A DNA stretch of 64,000 nucleotides from Brevibacterium moorei. GTDB taxonomy: Bacteria > Actinomycetota > Actinomycetes > Actinomycetales > Brevibacteriaceae. Shown here in pieces: positions 34,187 to 42,137 of the stretch. The translations under genes and the position numbers were made by a program. The first letter of the stretch is position 1; every line of letters begins with the position of its first letter. A model generated the notes under the pieces. The model was not told where the DNA came from, searched no databases, and saw nothing but the letters and a program-made list of their open reading frames with translations. The stretch covers positions 1 through 64,000 of the forward strand of contig NZ_JANIJX010000001.1 in assembly GCF_024580735.1 (NCBI RefSeq). Direction: 5' to 3'.

Positions 34187-34465
34187 ATGAGCCCGATACC
34201 ACCCGAGCCGCTCGAACCGGATGCGGTCTACGACCCACCCGCGGTGGCCGGGTCCGCGCGCTCGGCCCGCGCCGACGACCGCAGGGCGCGGTCGAAGGAG
34301 CGGGTGGAGCGCACGGTGGAGGGGCTCGACGAGATCGCCGAAGCCGCCGCCGACCTGGCTGCGGAGGCACGCCGACTGCATCGGCCCGAGGACACCCGTC
34401 TGCAATATGCGGCCCGGCTGACGGGGCGGGGGATTCGCGCGGCGAGGAAGCTGTTCAAACCCTGA
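34187..34465 (+). CDS. small hypothetical helical protein
   Basis: A 92-residue protein not recognised. The proline-rich N-terminus (PIPPEPLEPDAVYDPP) is followed by a long charged helix with heptad-like spacing (RSKERVERTVEGLDEIAE, AAADLAAEARRLHR) and a basic end (GIRAARKLFKP). There is no membrane segment. Coding is supported by the leaderless-promoter position and the amphipathic pattern. It stands between rbpA and the RlpA-like genes. Confidence 0.6.
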   Translation: MSPIPPEPLEPDAVYDPPAVAGSARSARADDRRARSKERVERTVEGLDEIAEAAADLAAEARRLHRPEDTRLQYAARLTGRGIRAARKLFKP

Positions 34466-34510
34466 GAGCACTCGTGATGTATGTCCCGATATCGGCCCGA
34501 GGCTGGCCAA

Positions 34511-34545
34511 ATAACGTTTTGTTATCTAACCTGGTTGTTGGTAAC
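34511..34545 (+). promoter_or_regulatory. operator-like element upstream of the first RlpA-like gene
   Basis: Inverted repeat ATAAC, 5 nt, GTTAT (34511-34525) is followed immediately by a possible -10 (TAACCT, 34527-34532) and a GTAACG box (34541). The same elements recur with identical spacing before the second RlpA-like gene. Direct/inverted GTAAC-type boxes recall sites for MtrA, a regulator of wall-hydrolase genes. That assignment is inference. Confidence 0.55.
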
Positions 34546-34574
34546 GAACCGGTCACGCTCGTGGAGGAGTCCTC

Positions 34575-35291
34575 GTGGGTAAGCATTCCACACCCGAACA
34601 GTCGAAGGCTGGCATCAAGCAGATGCTCGGCGCCTTTGCCACCCGCTCGAACGCGGGCCGGCACTCGGCACCCAAGCAGAAGACCGCGGCGGGGGTGTTG
34701 GGCGCCACCAGCGCCAAACCGGTGATGGCCGCGATTGCGATCCCAACGGCCGCGATCGGTGCGGTCACGGTGGCCGGGGTCTCCAGCCAGCAGGGTGAGG
34801 GACAGGTCCAGGTCGCGCAGAACGTCGTCCCCGCGGATGTTTCTCCGCTGGCACAGGAGAAGGCCCAGGCTGCACCCAAGGCCGCCAAGGCGGACCCTGC
34901 TGCGGTCTCACTCCACACTCCGGCTCCCAAACCGGCGAAATCATCGTCGTCCTCTTCGTCATCCGACGATGCGAGCACCAAGGGTAAGAATGGCAAGGCC
35001 TCGGGCCAGGGCGGTAGCTGCACCGCATCGACCTACGGCGAGGGCGACGGCACGGCCGGCGGTCCAACGGCATCGGGGGAGACCTTCAACCCCAGCGCAA
35101 TGACCGCCGCACACAAGAGCCTGCCGCTGGGCAGCGTCGTCAAGGTCACCGCCTCCAACGGCAAGTCCGTGACGGTGCGGATCAACGATCGCGGCCCTTA
35201 TATCGCCGGCCGCTGCCTCGACCTTTCGACCGCCGCGATGAACAAGATCGGCGGCGACGGCGTCATCAAGGTCAGCTACAAGGTCCTCTAA
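34575..35291 (+). CDS. RlpA-like DPBB-domain wall protein 1
   Basis: An exported or membrane-anchored protein (238 residues) with a double-psi beta-barrel of the RlpA type. A basic cytosolic N-terminus is followed by one hydrophobic helix (about 48-68), then an Ala/Lys/Ser linker (70-146, with eight Ser in a row), then the barrel: GSC (C149), [16 protein letters not shown] (H180), VRINDRGPY (D205), GRCLDLS (C214). The Cys pair could form a disulphide. RlpA proteins bind or cleave peptidoglycan glycan strands. No SPOR domain is present. GTG 34575 has GGAGGAG upstream. Confidence 0.88.
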   Translation: MGKHSTPEQSKAGIKQMLGAFATRSNAGRHSAPKQKTAAGVLGATSAKPVMAAIAIPTAAIGAVTVAGVSSQQGEGQVQVAQNVVPADVSPLAQEKAQAAPKAAKADPAAVSLHTPAPKPAKSSSSSSSSDDASTKGKNGKASGQGGSCTASTYGEGDGTAGGPTASGETFNPSAMTAAHKSLPLGSVVKVTASNGKSVTVRINDRGPYIAGRCLDLSTAAMNKIGGDGVIKVSYKVL

Positions 35292-35303
35292 GGCACATGC
35301 GTC

Positions 35304-35345
35304 CACTGCGGGCCCCGAACCGATATCGGTTCGGGGCCCGCAGTG
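35304..35345. terminator. perfect palindromic hairpin after RlpA-like gene 1
   Basis: A 42-nt perfect inverted repeat, CACTGCGGGCCCCGAACC and its complement around ATAT-centred symmetry. It likely terminates the first RlpA-like transcript. No T-run follows. Confidence 0.65.
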
Positions 35346-35406
35346 CGTGCGGAACAACCAGGAGTTTCTGCGAGCTTGCCCACTGATTCCCCCTGCGGCT
35401 AGAAAA

Positions 35407-35441
35407 ATAACGAAATGTTATCTATGGTGGTCTTTTGTAAC
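35407..35441 (+). promoter_or_regulatory. operator-like element upstream of the second RlpA-like gene
   Basis: ATAAC, 5 nt, GTTAT (35407-35421), a possible -10 TATGGT (35423-35428) and GTAACG (35437). Offsets between elements (30 nt from ATAAC to GTAAC, 34 nt from GTAAC to the GTG start) equal those of the first gene exactly. Confidence 0.55.
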
Positions 35442-35470
35442 GGAATGATCACACGATGAGGGGAAGCACC

Positions 35471-36253
35471 GTGGGAAAGCACTCTGGAGCGACGTCAGGC
35501 TCCGGTTTCAAACAGTTCATGGGCGCTCTACGGCCGGGCAAGACCAAGTCCGGACGCCACGCCACGGCCGCCGGCGTGCTCCGCGCGACCAACCGCAAGC
35601 CGGTGATGGCCGCCATCGCGATCCCGACCGCTGCGATCGCGGCGGTCACCGTGGCGGGTGTCTCCAGCCAGCAGGGTGACGGCACCGTACACGTCGACCA
35701 GGACGTGGTGGCCTCCGATATCGCGCCACTGCAGCAGACGGGGAACACCCAGAGCAAGCAGACCAGGGTTCCGCAGATGACCGGGGGAGTCCGCCTGGAG
35801 ACGCCGGCGCCCGAACCCACTCACACACAGGCGCCGGCGAAGCAGGGGAAGGATTCCCCCTCGCCCTCGAAGTCGAAGAAGTCGTCCTCGCAGGACAAGT
35901 CGTCCAAGCAGAAGACACCGAAGAAGAAGTCATCCGGGGATTCGAAGCACCCCACCAGCACCAAGGCCTCCGGCAAGGGTGGTAGCTGCAAGGCCTCGTT
36001 CTACTCAGAGGGACAGCAGACCGCCACCGGGGAGCGCTTCAATCCCAATGCCCTGACCGCCGCGCACAAGACCCTGCCCTTCAATTCGCGCGTGAAGGTG
36101 ACGAACAAGAAGAACGGCAAGTCCGTGACCGTGCGCATCAACGACCGCGGGCCCTATGTCTCCGGCCGCTGCCTGGACCTGTCAAAGGCCGCTATGAAGA
36201 AGGTCGGCGGGATATCGGCCGGCCACATCAACGTCACCTGGAAGGTGCTCTGA
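35471..36253 (+). CDS. RlpA-like DPBB-domain wall protein 2
   Basis: A paralog of the preceding protein (260 residues). The N-terminal third is closely similar (VGKHS start, [20 protein letters not shown] helix at about 44-64, VAGVSSQQG). The linker (about 70-170) is very rich in Lys, Ser and Pro. The barrel has C173, [15 protein letters not shown] (H199), VRINDRGPY (D225) and C234. GTG 35471 is chosen because it gives the same N-terminus as its paralog. ATG 35456 would add five residues. The lipoprotein paralog follows after 4 nt, so those two form an operon. Confidence 0.87.
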   Translation: MGKHSGATSGSGFKQFMGALRPGKTKSGRHATAAGVLRATNRKPVMAAIAIPTAAIAAVTVAGVSSQQGDGTVHVDQDVVASDIAPLQQTGNTQSKQTRVPQMTGGVRLETPAPEPTHTQAPAKQGKDSPSPSKSKKSSSQDKSSKQKTPKKKSSGDSKHPTSTKASGKGGSCKASFYSEGQQTATGERFNPNALTAAHKTLPFNSRVKVTNKKNGKSVTVRINDRGPYVSGRCLDLSKAAMKKVGGISAGHINVTWKVL

Positions 36254-36257
36254 CTCA

Positions 36258-36755
36258 GTGAAGAGACGCTTTATCCTGTCCACGACCGCCGCTGTGGCCA
36301 CTGTGGCCGTTGGCCTGAGTGGCTGCGTTGCAGCCCCCGGTACCCAGCAGGCGGCGCCGCAGTATTCGCAGACGACTGCGGATTCGGATCTGAGCCGACA
36401 GGCCGCCGGCCTGGTGCACATCGACCAGACCTCCAAGAAGAAAAAGAAGAAGGCCAAGAAGTCCGGCAGTTGCAAGGCCAGTTACTATTCGTACGGTTCG
36501 CGCACCGCCAACGGTGAGCGCTTCAAGCCGAACAAGCTGACCGCAGCGCACAAGTCCTTCAAGTTCGGCACCAAGGTGAAGGTGACGAACAAGAAGAACG
36601 GCAAGTCCGTGACCGTGCGCATCAACGACCGCGGACCGTTCGTCAAGAGCCGGTGTCTGGATTTGTCCAAGGGTGCGATGAAGAAGCTCAAGGGCACCAA
36701 GGCCGGAGTCATCAAGGTCAAGTACAAGGTCGTCAAGGCCAAGAAGAAGAAATAG
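36258..36755 (+). CDS. RlpA-like lipoprotein 3
   Basis: The third RlpA-type protein (165 residues), anchored differently: a lipoprotein signal peptide ([22 protein letters not shown], lipobox LSGC with Cys23), a short spacer, a run of lysines (60-68), then the barrel with C72, [16 protein letters not shown] (H98), VRINDRGPF (D124) and C133, and a Lys-rich C-terminus. The barrel shares long identical stretches with protein 2 (for example [13 protein letters not shown]), suggesting a duplication. The GTG start has little Shine-Dalgarno support and probably relies on coupling. The dif-like site lies 52 nt after its stop. Confidence 0.85.
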   Translation: MKRRFILSTTAAVATVAVGLSGCVAAPGTQQAAPQYSQTTADSDLSRQAAGLVHIDQTSKKKKKKAKKSGSCKASYYSYGSRTANGERFKPNKLTAAHKSFKFGTKVKVTNKKNGKSVTVRINDRGPFVKSRCLDLSKGAMKKLKGTKAGVIKVKYKVVKAKKKK

Positions 36756-36807
36756 CCCCGCAAGCCGTCGAGGCTGTTTCGGAGCAGGTTCGGCGCACCG
36801 GTCATAG

Positions 36808-36835
36808 AGCGCCGATAATATACATTATGTTAAGT
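36808..36835. other. dif: dif chromosome-dimer resolution site
   Basis: A 28-bp sequence with the XerC/XerD architecture: left arm AGCGCCGATAA, 6-bp centre TATACA, right arm TTATGTTAAGT. The right arm matches the Escherichia coli XerD arm at 10 of 11 positions, and the left arm ends in the usual ATAA. It lies in intergenic DNA between an RlpA-like gene and a convergent methyltransferase gene. Gene orientation changes from mainly plus to mainly minus across this region, consistent with the replication terminus. Confidence 0.85.
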
Positions 36836-36843
36836 AGATTTCC

Positions 36844-36869
36844 GTGGGGAGGGCCGAGGCCCTCCCCAC
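36844..36869. terminator. bidirectional terminator hairpin beside dif
   Basis: GTGGGGAGGGCC, GA, GGCCCTCCCCAC is a perfect stem between convergent genes. ATTT follows it on the plus strand. Confidence 0.7.
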
Positions 36870-36880
36870 GATTTCGTCTC

Positions 36881-37654
36881 TCAACACCTGGGTGCGATAT
36901 AGACCAGGCACATGTACGGCAGCTCGAACCGCCCATTTTCCGTGCGCGCGGCCAGGAACTCGGGATCCTCGCATGCTTCCCCCATCAGGTACTGGCGGAT
37001 ATTGTCCTCCACCCGGGCGCGCGTCGCCTCGTTCGAGCGCAGCCAGTAAGTCCTGGTCCGTGCCAGCCCGATCACCTCCGCAACACCCACGGGGGTCGTA
37101 AAGGAAACCGTATGCGCCCGTACCGGTCCGAACTCACCCGGCAGCTCCGGGCGCCACGCCGGCCGATAGACATCGCCGGCATGCATGATCCGGCTCAACC
37201 GGTGGACCCAGGACACCCGCACGTCGAGTTGATTGTTCACAATGGCCAGATGCCCGCCCATCCCGGTGATCCGGGCTATCTCGACTCCTGCCGCCGGCTG
37301 GGCGAACCAGTGCCAGGACTGGGCTGCAATGGTGAGTGATATTGTAGCATCTTCGACTGGGACGGCCTCGGCGGTGCCGACGCGCGTACGGCACGGATTG
37401 CGCTCCAACAGCTGCTCGTCGGGATCCACTGCGAGCACCGACCAGGGAGTATCCGCCAGGGCCACATCGAGTGCCGCACCGAGCTTCCCGGTGCCTGCGC
37501 CCAGGTCGCAGACGGGCCCTGCGGCCAGGCCGCACAGCGCAGTGACCACTTCATGCGGATACCCCGGACGCACCCGGTCGTAGAGCTCGGCCTGTCCCCC
37601 GAACGTGGTTCCATAGTCCGACCGTTGTCCGTTCCTCAGTTTCGGCCCGTGCAT
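36881..37654 (-). CDS. class I SAM-dependent methyltransferase
   Basis: A 257-residue methyltransferase of the UbiE/DUF-type small-molecule group. It has FGGQAELYDRVRPGYP, motif I VCDLGAGTGKLG, motif II LAVDPDEQLLE, and AQSWHWF, which is typical of this subfamily. The C-terminal half (SEVIGLARTRTYW-like region) is variable. The substrate is unknown. Its start overlaps the end of the upstream EEP gene by 19 nt, indicating cotranscription. Confidence 0.85.
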   Translation of the reverse strand: MHGPKLRNGQRSDYGTTFGGQAELYDRVRPGYPHEVVTALCGLAAGPVCDLGAGTGKLGAALDVALADTPWSVLAVDPDEQLLERNPCRTRVGTAEAVPVEDATISLTIAAQSWHWFAQPAAGVEIARITGMGGHLAIVNNQLDVRVSWVHRLSRIMHAGDVYRPAWRPELPGEFGPVRAHTVSFTTPVGVAEVIGLARTRTYWLRSNEATRARVEDNIRQYLMGEACEDPEFLAARTENGRFELPYMCLVYIAPRC

Positions 37655-38724
37655 GTGGCCACCTCCTGTGTGCCGCCGACTCGGCGCGACACCGCGTAGT
37701 CGAAATCCGTTCCCCTATGATCACTGCCCGGTATGTCGAACAGCTCGCCTGCACGCGGACACAGTCGGGCCGGATCGTAGATCTGATGGTCGATGCGCGC
37801 GCCCAGGAATCGTGGTGCAAAGCTCGGCCAGCTGCCCGGGCCTCCCGCGCCCAGAGTCCCAGCGGCGTCGTGGCACATGGTGCGCGGCCCCAGCTGGCGC
37901 CAGACGGCATTGAAGTCCCCCGCCACCAGGCTGTCGGCACGGCACTGCTCGGCAGCCGTAGACACGGTGTTCTCCCAGGCTCGTTGATACGGCGATCTGG
38001 CCATGGGAGATGCCGTGTGCACCCCGATCAGCCGCAGCGGGCTCTCCTGCAGCGTCACCGTCGCTCCGACCGCAGCATAGGGCAGGCTCTCGTGCACTGG
38101 CCGCGGGGACAGGTCGGAGCGGATCACGAGAACCGTATCGGCGCCCATTTCGGGCGCGGTGACGAAAACCCGGTAATCCTCCGCCAGGCCGCGCCGGGCC
38201 AGTTCGCCGCGCACCGTTTCGGCCGAGGCCTCGGCCAGGAACACCGCGTCCGCCTCGGGCAGCCGGGAGAACACCGCATCGGTCCAAGCGGAGTTGTCGA
38301 TGAGCACATTGGCCTGCACGATGCGCAGTGAACCGGAAAAGCCGGCCTTCCCCTGATCCAGGCGCCCCACGGCACCGGGTCCCGTCCCGGGCACGGGCAC
38401 TGCGGCCAGCACCGCCGGCAGGACGAGGCCCAGGGCGCTCAGCGCGCACACGGAGCGCCAGGGCCCGCCGCGGCCTCGGCGATACAGGACGACCCAGGTC
38501 GCGCCGGCCAGCCCGGCGCCGGCCAAGCAGAGCGAGATACCCACCCACGGCAGGGCCGTGAGGTAGACCAGACCTGTGAAGCCGCGGATTGCGGCGATCC
38601 GCCCGCCGAACAGGCTCAGGCAGCCAAGCGCCACGACACAGACGACGGCGAGCACGGGAAGGCACCGCTGCACTCCCCCGCGACCGGAGACGGAAGACGA
38701 ACCGGTCGAGCGCGAGGAAGTCAT
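37636..38724 (-). CDS. membrane-anchored endonuclease/exonuclease/phosphatase family protein
   Basis: A 362-residue protein with three hydrophobic segments in the first 115 residues, then an extracytoplasmic EEP domain. EEP motifs are IVQANVL, VFLAEAS (metal Glu), GVHTASP, VAGDFNAVW, ARIDHQIYDP and GSDHRG, so the catalytic set is intact. Relatives hydrolyse phosphodiesters of nucleic acids, phosphoinositides or sphingomyelin. The substrate here is unknown. It shares a short divergent promoter region with the aminotransferase gene. Confidence 0.85.
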   Translation of the reverse strand: MTSSRSTGSSSVSGRGGVQRCLPVLAVVCVVALGCLSLFGGRIAAIRGFTGLVYLTALPWVGISLCLAGAGLAGATWVVLYRRGRGGPWRSVCALSALGLVLPAVLAAVPVPGTGPGAVGRLDQGKAGFSGSLRIVQANVLIDNSAWTDAVFSRLPEADAVFLAEASAETVRGELARRGLAEDYRVFVTAPEMGADTVLVIRSDLSPRPVHESLPYAAVGATVTLQESPLRLIGVHTASPMARSPYQRAWENTVSTAAEQCRADSLVAGDFNAVWRQLGPRTMCHDAAGTLGAGGPGSWPSFAPRFLGARIDHQIYDPARLCPRAGELFDIPGSDHRGTDFDYAVSRRVGGTQEVATCTGRN

Positions 38725-38785
38725 GCAGATTAGGATATCCAGTGGTGGCTATCAGCCCCACCTCGGTCACAACAGAAGGATCAGA

Positions 38786-40051
38786 ATGTCCACTCAGGCG
38801 GAACAGGAAACCCGGCTCGCACAGGCCCGTGAAGCTTATGAGGAGTTCGCCGCCCGCGGCCTGAACCTCGACATCACCCGCGGCAAGCCCGCCCCCGCCC
38901 AGCTCGACCTGTCAGCGGATATGCTCGTCAACGTTACGAGTGCGGACTTCCACACGGCCGACGGCACGGATGCCCGCAACTACGGCGGCTTCGACGGCCT
39001 GCCCGAACTCCGTTCCATCTTCGCCGAACTGCTGCAGGTTCCGGCACCCCAGTTGCTCACCCAGGGGAACTCCTCGCTGACCCTCATGCAACAGGCGCTG
39101 CAGTTCGCACTGTTGTTCGGACTGCCGGACTCCCCCGCGCCGTGGGCCGGGGCCAAGCGCTCCTTCCTGTGCCCCGTGCCCGGCTACGACAGGCACTTCG
39201 GGCTCACCGAGTCCCTGGGCTTCGACCTCATTCCGATCCCCTGCGACGACGAGGGCCCCGACCTGGCGGCCGTGCGCGAGCACGTCGCCGATCCCTCGGT
39301 CAAGGGAATCTGGCTGGTCCCCCTGTACGCGAACCCCTCAGGAGTGTCCATCAGCACCGAACGCACGCGGGACCTCATGTCACTGGCGACCGCCGCGCCG
39401 GACTTCACGGTCATGTGGGACAACGCCTACGGGATCCACCATCTGGGGACCGAACACGATGAGCCACTGGACGTGCTCGACATCGCGGCCCGCGCAGGGC
39501 ATCCGAACCGGGTGCTGACATTCGCCTCCACCTCCAAGGTCACCTTCGCGGGAGCGGGAGTCGCCTTCTTCGGAGCCTCTCCCGCAATCGTCGACTGGTT
39601 CAAATCCCATGCGGAACCCGGGTCCATCGGCCCCGACAAGATCAACCAGCTGCGCCACGCGCGGTTCTTCAAAACAGCCGACGGAGTACGCGCCCATATG
39701 GCACGCCACGCCGCCATCGCAGGGCCCAAGTTCGCCGCGGTGGACAGAGCACTGCGCGAGGGCCTGGGCGAGTCGAGCGCCGCGCAGTGGTCGGTCCCGC
39801 GCGGCGGCTACTTCATCACGTTGACGGTCTATCCCGGAACCGCCTCACAGGTGGTCAAACTCGCCGCCGAGGCCGGGGTGAAGCTGACTCCCGCGGGCTC
39901 GACCCATCCGCACGGCTTCGATCCCGAGGACCGCTACATCCGCATCGCGCCGACCATGCCGACGTTGGCCGAGGTCGAGTTGGCCGCCCAGGGCCTGGCC
40001 GCGTGCATCGAGGTCGCCGAGCTCGAGGCCAGGATCGCACAGGGGGCCTGA
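38786..40051 (+). CDS. class I aminotransferase (aspartate aminotransferase-like)
   Basis: A PLP-dependent transaminase of 421 residues, of the group near MocR aminotransferase domains. It contains DITRGKPAPAQLDL, NYGGFDGLPELR, GNSSLTLM, PGYDRHF, VPLYANPSG, MWDNAYGIHHL, and the PLP-lysine segment FASTSKVTFAGAG. The C-terminal RIAPTMP supplies the carboxylate-binding Arg. It is probably involved in aspartate/glutamate transamination. AGAAGGA lies 5 nt before the ATG, and a TAGGAT box at 38731 is a likely promoter. Confidence 0.88.
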   Translation: MSTQAEQETRLAQAREAYEEFAARGLNLDITRGKPAPAQLDLSADMLVNVTSADFHTADGTDARNYGGFDGLPELRSIFAELLQVPAPQLLTQGNSSLTLMQQALQFALLFGLPDSPAPWAGAKRSFLCPVPGYDRHFGLTESLGFDLIPIPCDDEGPDLAAVREHVADPSVKGIWLVPLYANPSGVSISTERTRDLMSLATAAPDFTVMWDNAYGIHHLGTEHDEPLDVLDIAARAGHPNRVLTFASTSKVTFAGAGVAFFGASPAIVDWFKSHAEPGSIGPDKINQLRHARFFKTADGVRAHMARHAAIAGPKFAAVDRALREGLGESSAAQWSVPRGGYFITLTVYPGTASQVVKLAAEAGVKLTPAGSTHPHGFDPEDRYIRIAPTMPTLAEVELAAQGLAACIEVAELEARIAQGA

Positions 40052-40130
40052 GTCCGGCCCGGTCGGGGGATGCGAGATAACGGTGTGGTGCTGTCGTGTG
40101 TCGCAGCACCCCCGACTGGGAAACCTCTGC

Positions 40131-40136
40131 TAGAAA
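40131..40136 (+). promoter_or_regulatory. -10-like box, leaderless promoter
   Basis: TAGAAA(T) ends 7 nt before GTG 40144. The sixth base departs from the TANNNT pattern. Confidence 0.4.
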
Positions 40137-40143
40137 TATCCGT

Positions 40144-40944
40144 GTGAGCACAAAGAACAGAGCCCTGGCGATGGGCCTGGCACTGCTGGTCGGTTTGAGC
40201 ACCGTTCCGGTCAGTGCATTCGCCTCCCCCATCCGACCCGCTGCGGCGGAGTCGGCCGCCCGGCCTGCGGCGGCCGGGACCCTGAGTTCGGTCCCGACGA
40301 CGGCCGAGAAAAGCACGCAGGTCAAAGCGGGCGAAGAGCAGTCCGCTGCGCAGAAGACAACGAAGCAGGCGAAGCGCCCCAACCTGGCCTACGGCTCGAA
40401 GGGCAAACACGTCAAGGCGGCGGGTCTACGCCTGCGCTCCCTCGGATATTTCCTACCCAAGGTGAGCTCTCGCTACGACCAGAACATGCGTCAGGCCGTC
40501 TGGGCCCTGCAGAAGGCCGCGGGAATCAAGCGCACGGGCAAGCTGAACCAGAAGACCTGGAAGAAGCTGGACCAGGGTGTGCGGCCCACGGCCAAATCGA
40601 AGAAGGGCCGCTATATCGAGGTATCGCTGAAGCGGCAGCTGCTCTACGTCGTCAAGGACGGCAAAGTGGTGCGGACCATCAACGCCTCCACCGGCCGGTC
40701 CGGTTGGCGCACACCCAAGGGCAAGTACAAGGTGTACAGGCAGATCAATGGGGTACGCCACGCGCGACTGGGCAAACTGTATCGGCCTAAGTACTTCAAC
40801 GGCGGGATCGCGGTCCACGGCGAATGGTGGTCGGTGCCGGCCCAGCCGGCATCACACGGCTGTGTGCGCGTGAGCAACCCTGCAATGGACTGGATCTGGA
40901 AGTCCGGATCCACGCCGAAGAAGACGAAGGTCTGGGTGTACTGA
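40144..40944 (+). CDS. L,D-transpeptidase with peptidoglycan-binding domain
   Basis: A secreted cell-wall cross-linking enzyme (266 residues). The signal peptide is residues 1-27 (STKNRALAMGLALLVGLST, then AFA). A peptidoglycan-binding domain_1 module spans about 82-145 (YGSKGKHVKAAGLRLRSLGY). The YkuD catalytic domain has IAVHGEWW and SHGCVRVSN with Cys240. It makes 3-3 cross-links or attaches proteins to peptidoglycan. GTG 40144 starts the signal peptide directly. The intergenic 40052-40143 holds only the promoter. Confidence 0.9.
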   Translation: MSTKNRALAMGLALLVGLSTVPVSAFASPIRPAAAESAARPAAAGTLSSVPTTAEKSTQVKAGEEQSAAQKTTKQAKRPNLAYGSKGKHVKAAGLRLRSLGYFLPKVSSRYDQNMRQAVWALQKAAGIKRTGKLNQKTWKKLDQGVRPTAKSKKGRYIEVSLKRQLLYVVKDGKVVRTINASTGRSGWRTPKGKYKVYRQINGVRHARLGKLYRPKYFNGGIAVHGEWWSVPAQPASHGCVRVSNPAMDWIWKSGSTPKKTKVWVY

Positions 40945-40947
40945 CCG

Positions 40948-41916
40948 CTAGGCGAAGGGATTGAGCAGCGGATCGATTGCGACTGCCAGGAACAGCAGCG
41001 ACAGGTACGTGATCGATCCGTGGAACAACCGCATGGCCTTCAGACCGGTTCCGGTCGCGCCGTGCTTGGCCCTGTTCACCAGGCCATAGGCCTCCCACAG
41101 GAACCAGGCGCCGGCACCCAGGGACGCGACGATGTAGACCGGGCCCATGTGCCCGACGGGGATCAGCGCCAGCGAGGCCGCAATCATGGCCCAGCTGTAC
41201 CAGACGATCTGCCGACCGACATTTGCCGGCGGCACCTTGCTGGGCAGCATGGGGACGCCGGCTGCATCGTAGTCGGCCTTGTACTTCATGGCCAGGGGCC
41301 AATAGTGCGGCGGCGTCCAGAAGAAGACGACCAGGAACAACAGGACCGGTTCCCACGCCAGTTGTTCGGTCACCGCAGCCCAGCCGATGAGCACCGGCAT
41401 GCATCCGGCGGCCCCACCCCACACGATGTTCTGCGTGGTATGGCGCTTGAGCAGGATCGTGTAGAAGACCACATAGAGCAGAATCGCGGCGGCGGTCAGA
41501 CCGGCGGCGAGCCAGTTGGTGAAACCGCCCATCCAGAAGATCGACCCGATGCCCAGCACGAAGGCGAACACGAAGGCCCCCGTCAGGGACACCTCACCGG
41601 TGACCAGCGGGCGGTTCTCCGTCCGGTGCATCTTCGCATCGATATCGCGGTCGATGATGCAGTTGAACACACTGGCCGAAGCGGCGGCAGCGGCGCCGCC
41701 GATCATCGTCGTGAGCACCAGCCACAGATTGGGCAGACCCCGTTCTGCCAAGAACATCACCGGGGCGGTGGTGACTAGCAGCAACTCGATCACGCGTGGC
41801 TTGGTCAGGGCGATATAGGCGCCCACCTTGCCCCGCGGGCGTCCCGCCCGCTTGCGTTCGTCGATGGTGCGCTGCAGTGGCGCTTCGTCCGTTCCCCTGC
41901 GCTGATCAGCAGTCAC
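40948..41916 (-). CDS. ctaB: protoheme IX farnesyltransferase
   Basis: It makes heme O from protoheme for cytochrome oxidase. A UbiA-family membrane prenyltransferase of 322 residues and about nine helices. The first Asp-rich motif lies in [20 protein letters not shown], and the second region is [17 protein letters not shown]. The basic N-terminus ([25 protein letters not shown]) is usual in actinomycetes. GTG 41916 has AAGGAAG upstream. It is divergent from tkt, the standard actinomycete arrangement. Confidence 0.95.
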   Translation of the reverse strand: MTADQRRGTDEAPLQRTIDERKRAGRPRGKVGAYIALTKPRVIELLLVTTAPVMFLAERGLPNLWLVLTTMIGGAAAAASASVFNCIIDRDIDAKMHRTENRPLVTGEVSLTGAFVFAFVLGIGSIFWMGGFTNWLAAGLTAAAILLYVVFYTILLKRHTTQNIVWGGAAGCMPVLIGWAAVTEQLAWEPVLLFLVVFFWTPPHYWPLAMKYKADYDAAGVPMLPSKVPPANVGRQIVWYSWAMIAASLALIPVGHMGPVYIVASLGAGAWFLWEAYGLVNRAKHGATGTGLKAMRLFHGSITYLSLLFLAVAIDPLLNPFA

Positions 41917-42058
41917 GTGTGCGGGTCACTTCCTTAGGCGTTGTGAACATGAGAGATGCCTTCACGGTCCATGGGCACTATCCGAGCAATTCTACTCCGC
42001 GTAGACGTCACCTCCACTTAGCCGAGCCTATCGGCGGCGTCGCACCCGATCAGACCGC

Positions 42059-42079
42059 CCGCGGCGGCCCGCGCCGCGG
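42059..42079. repeat. GC-rich perfect palindrome upstream of tkt
   Basis: CCGCGGCG, 5 nt, CGCCGCGG overlaps the expected -35 region of a TAAACT -10 box at 42090-42095. It could be an operator for the tkt-tal-pgi unit or a weak terminator. The rest of the 220-nt ctaB-tkt interval shows no gene. Confidence 0.35.
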
Positions 42080-42089
42080 CACCGTCGGA

Positions 42090-42095
42090 TAAACT
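42090..42095 (+). promoter_or_regulatory. -10 box for tkt-tal-pgi
   Basis: TAAACT lies 42 nt before the tkt ATG, and AAGGGG in the leader can serve as ribosome binding site. Confidence 0.4.
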
Positions 42096-42137
42096 TGGTC
42101 CGGAACGAAAGCCGAATCTAAGGGGATCCGAAACCAC

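Noticed and set aside
35304-35345. Perfect palindrome considered as a regulator site for the second RlpA-like gene
   Set aside because: It lies immediately after the first gene's stop, about 60 nt before the conserved promoter element, and has the length and GC content of a terminator stem.
36420-36755. Lysine runs in the third RlpA-like protein suspected as a frameshift artefact
   Set aside because: The barrel on both sides is in frame and matches its paralogs, so the runs are genuine linker and tail sequence.
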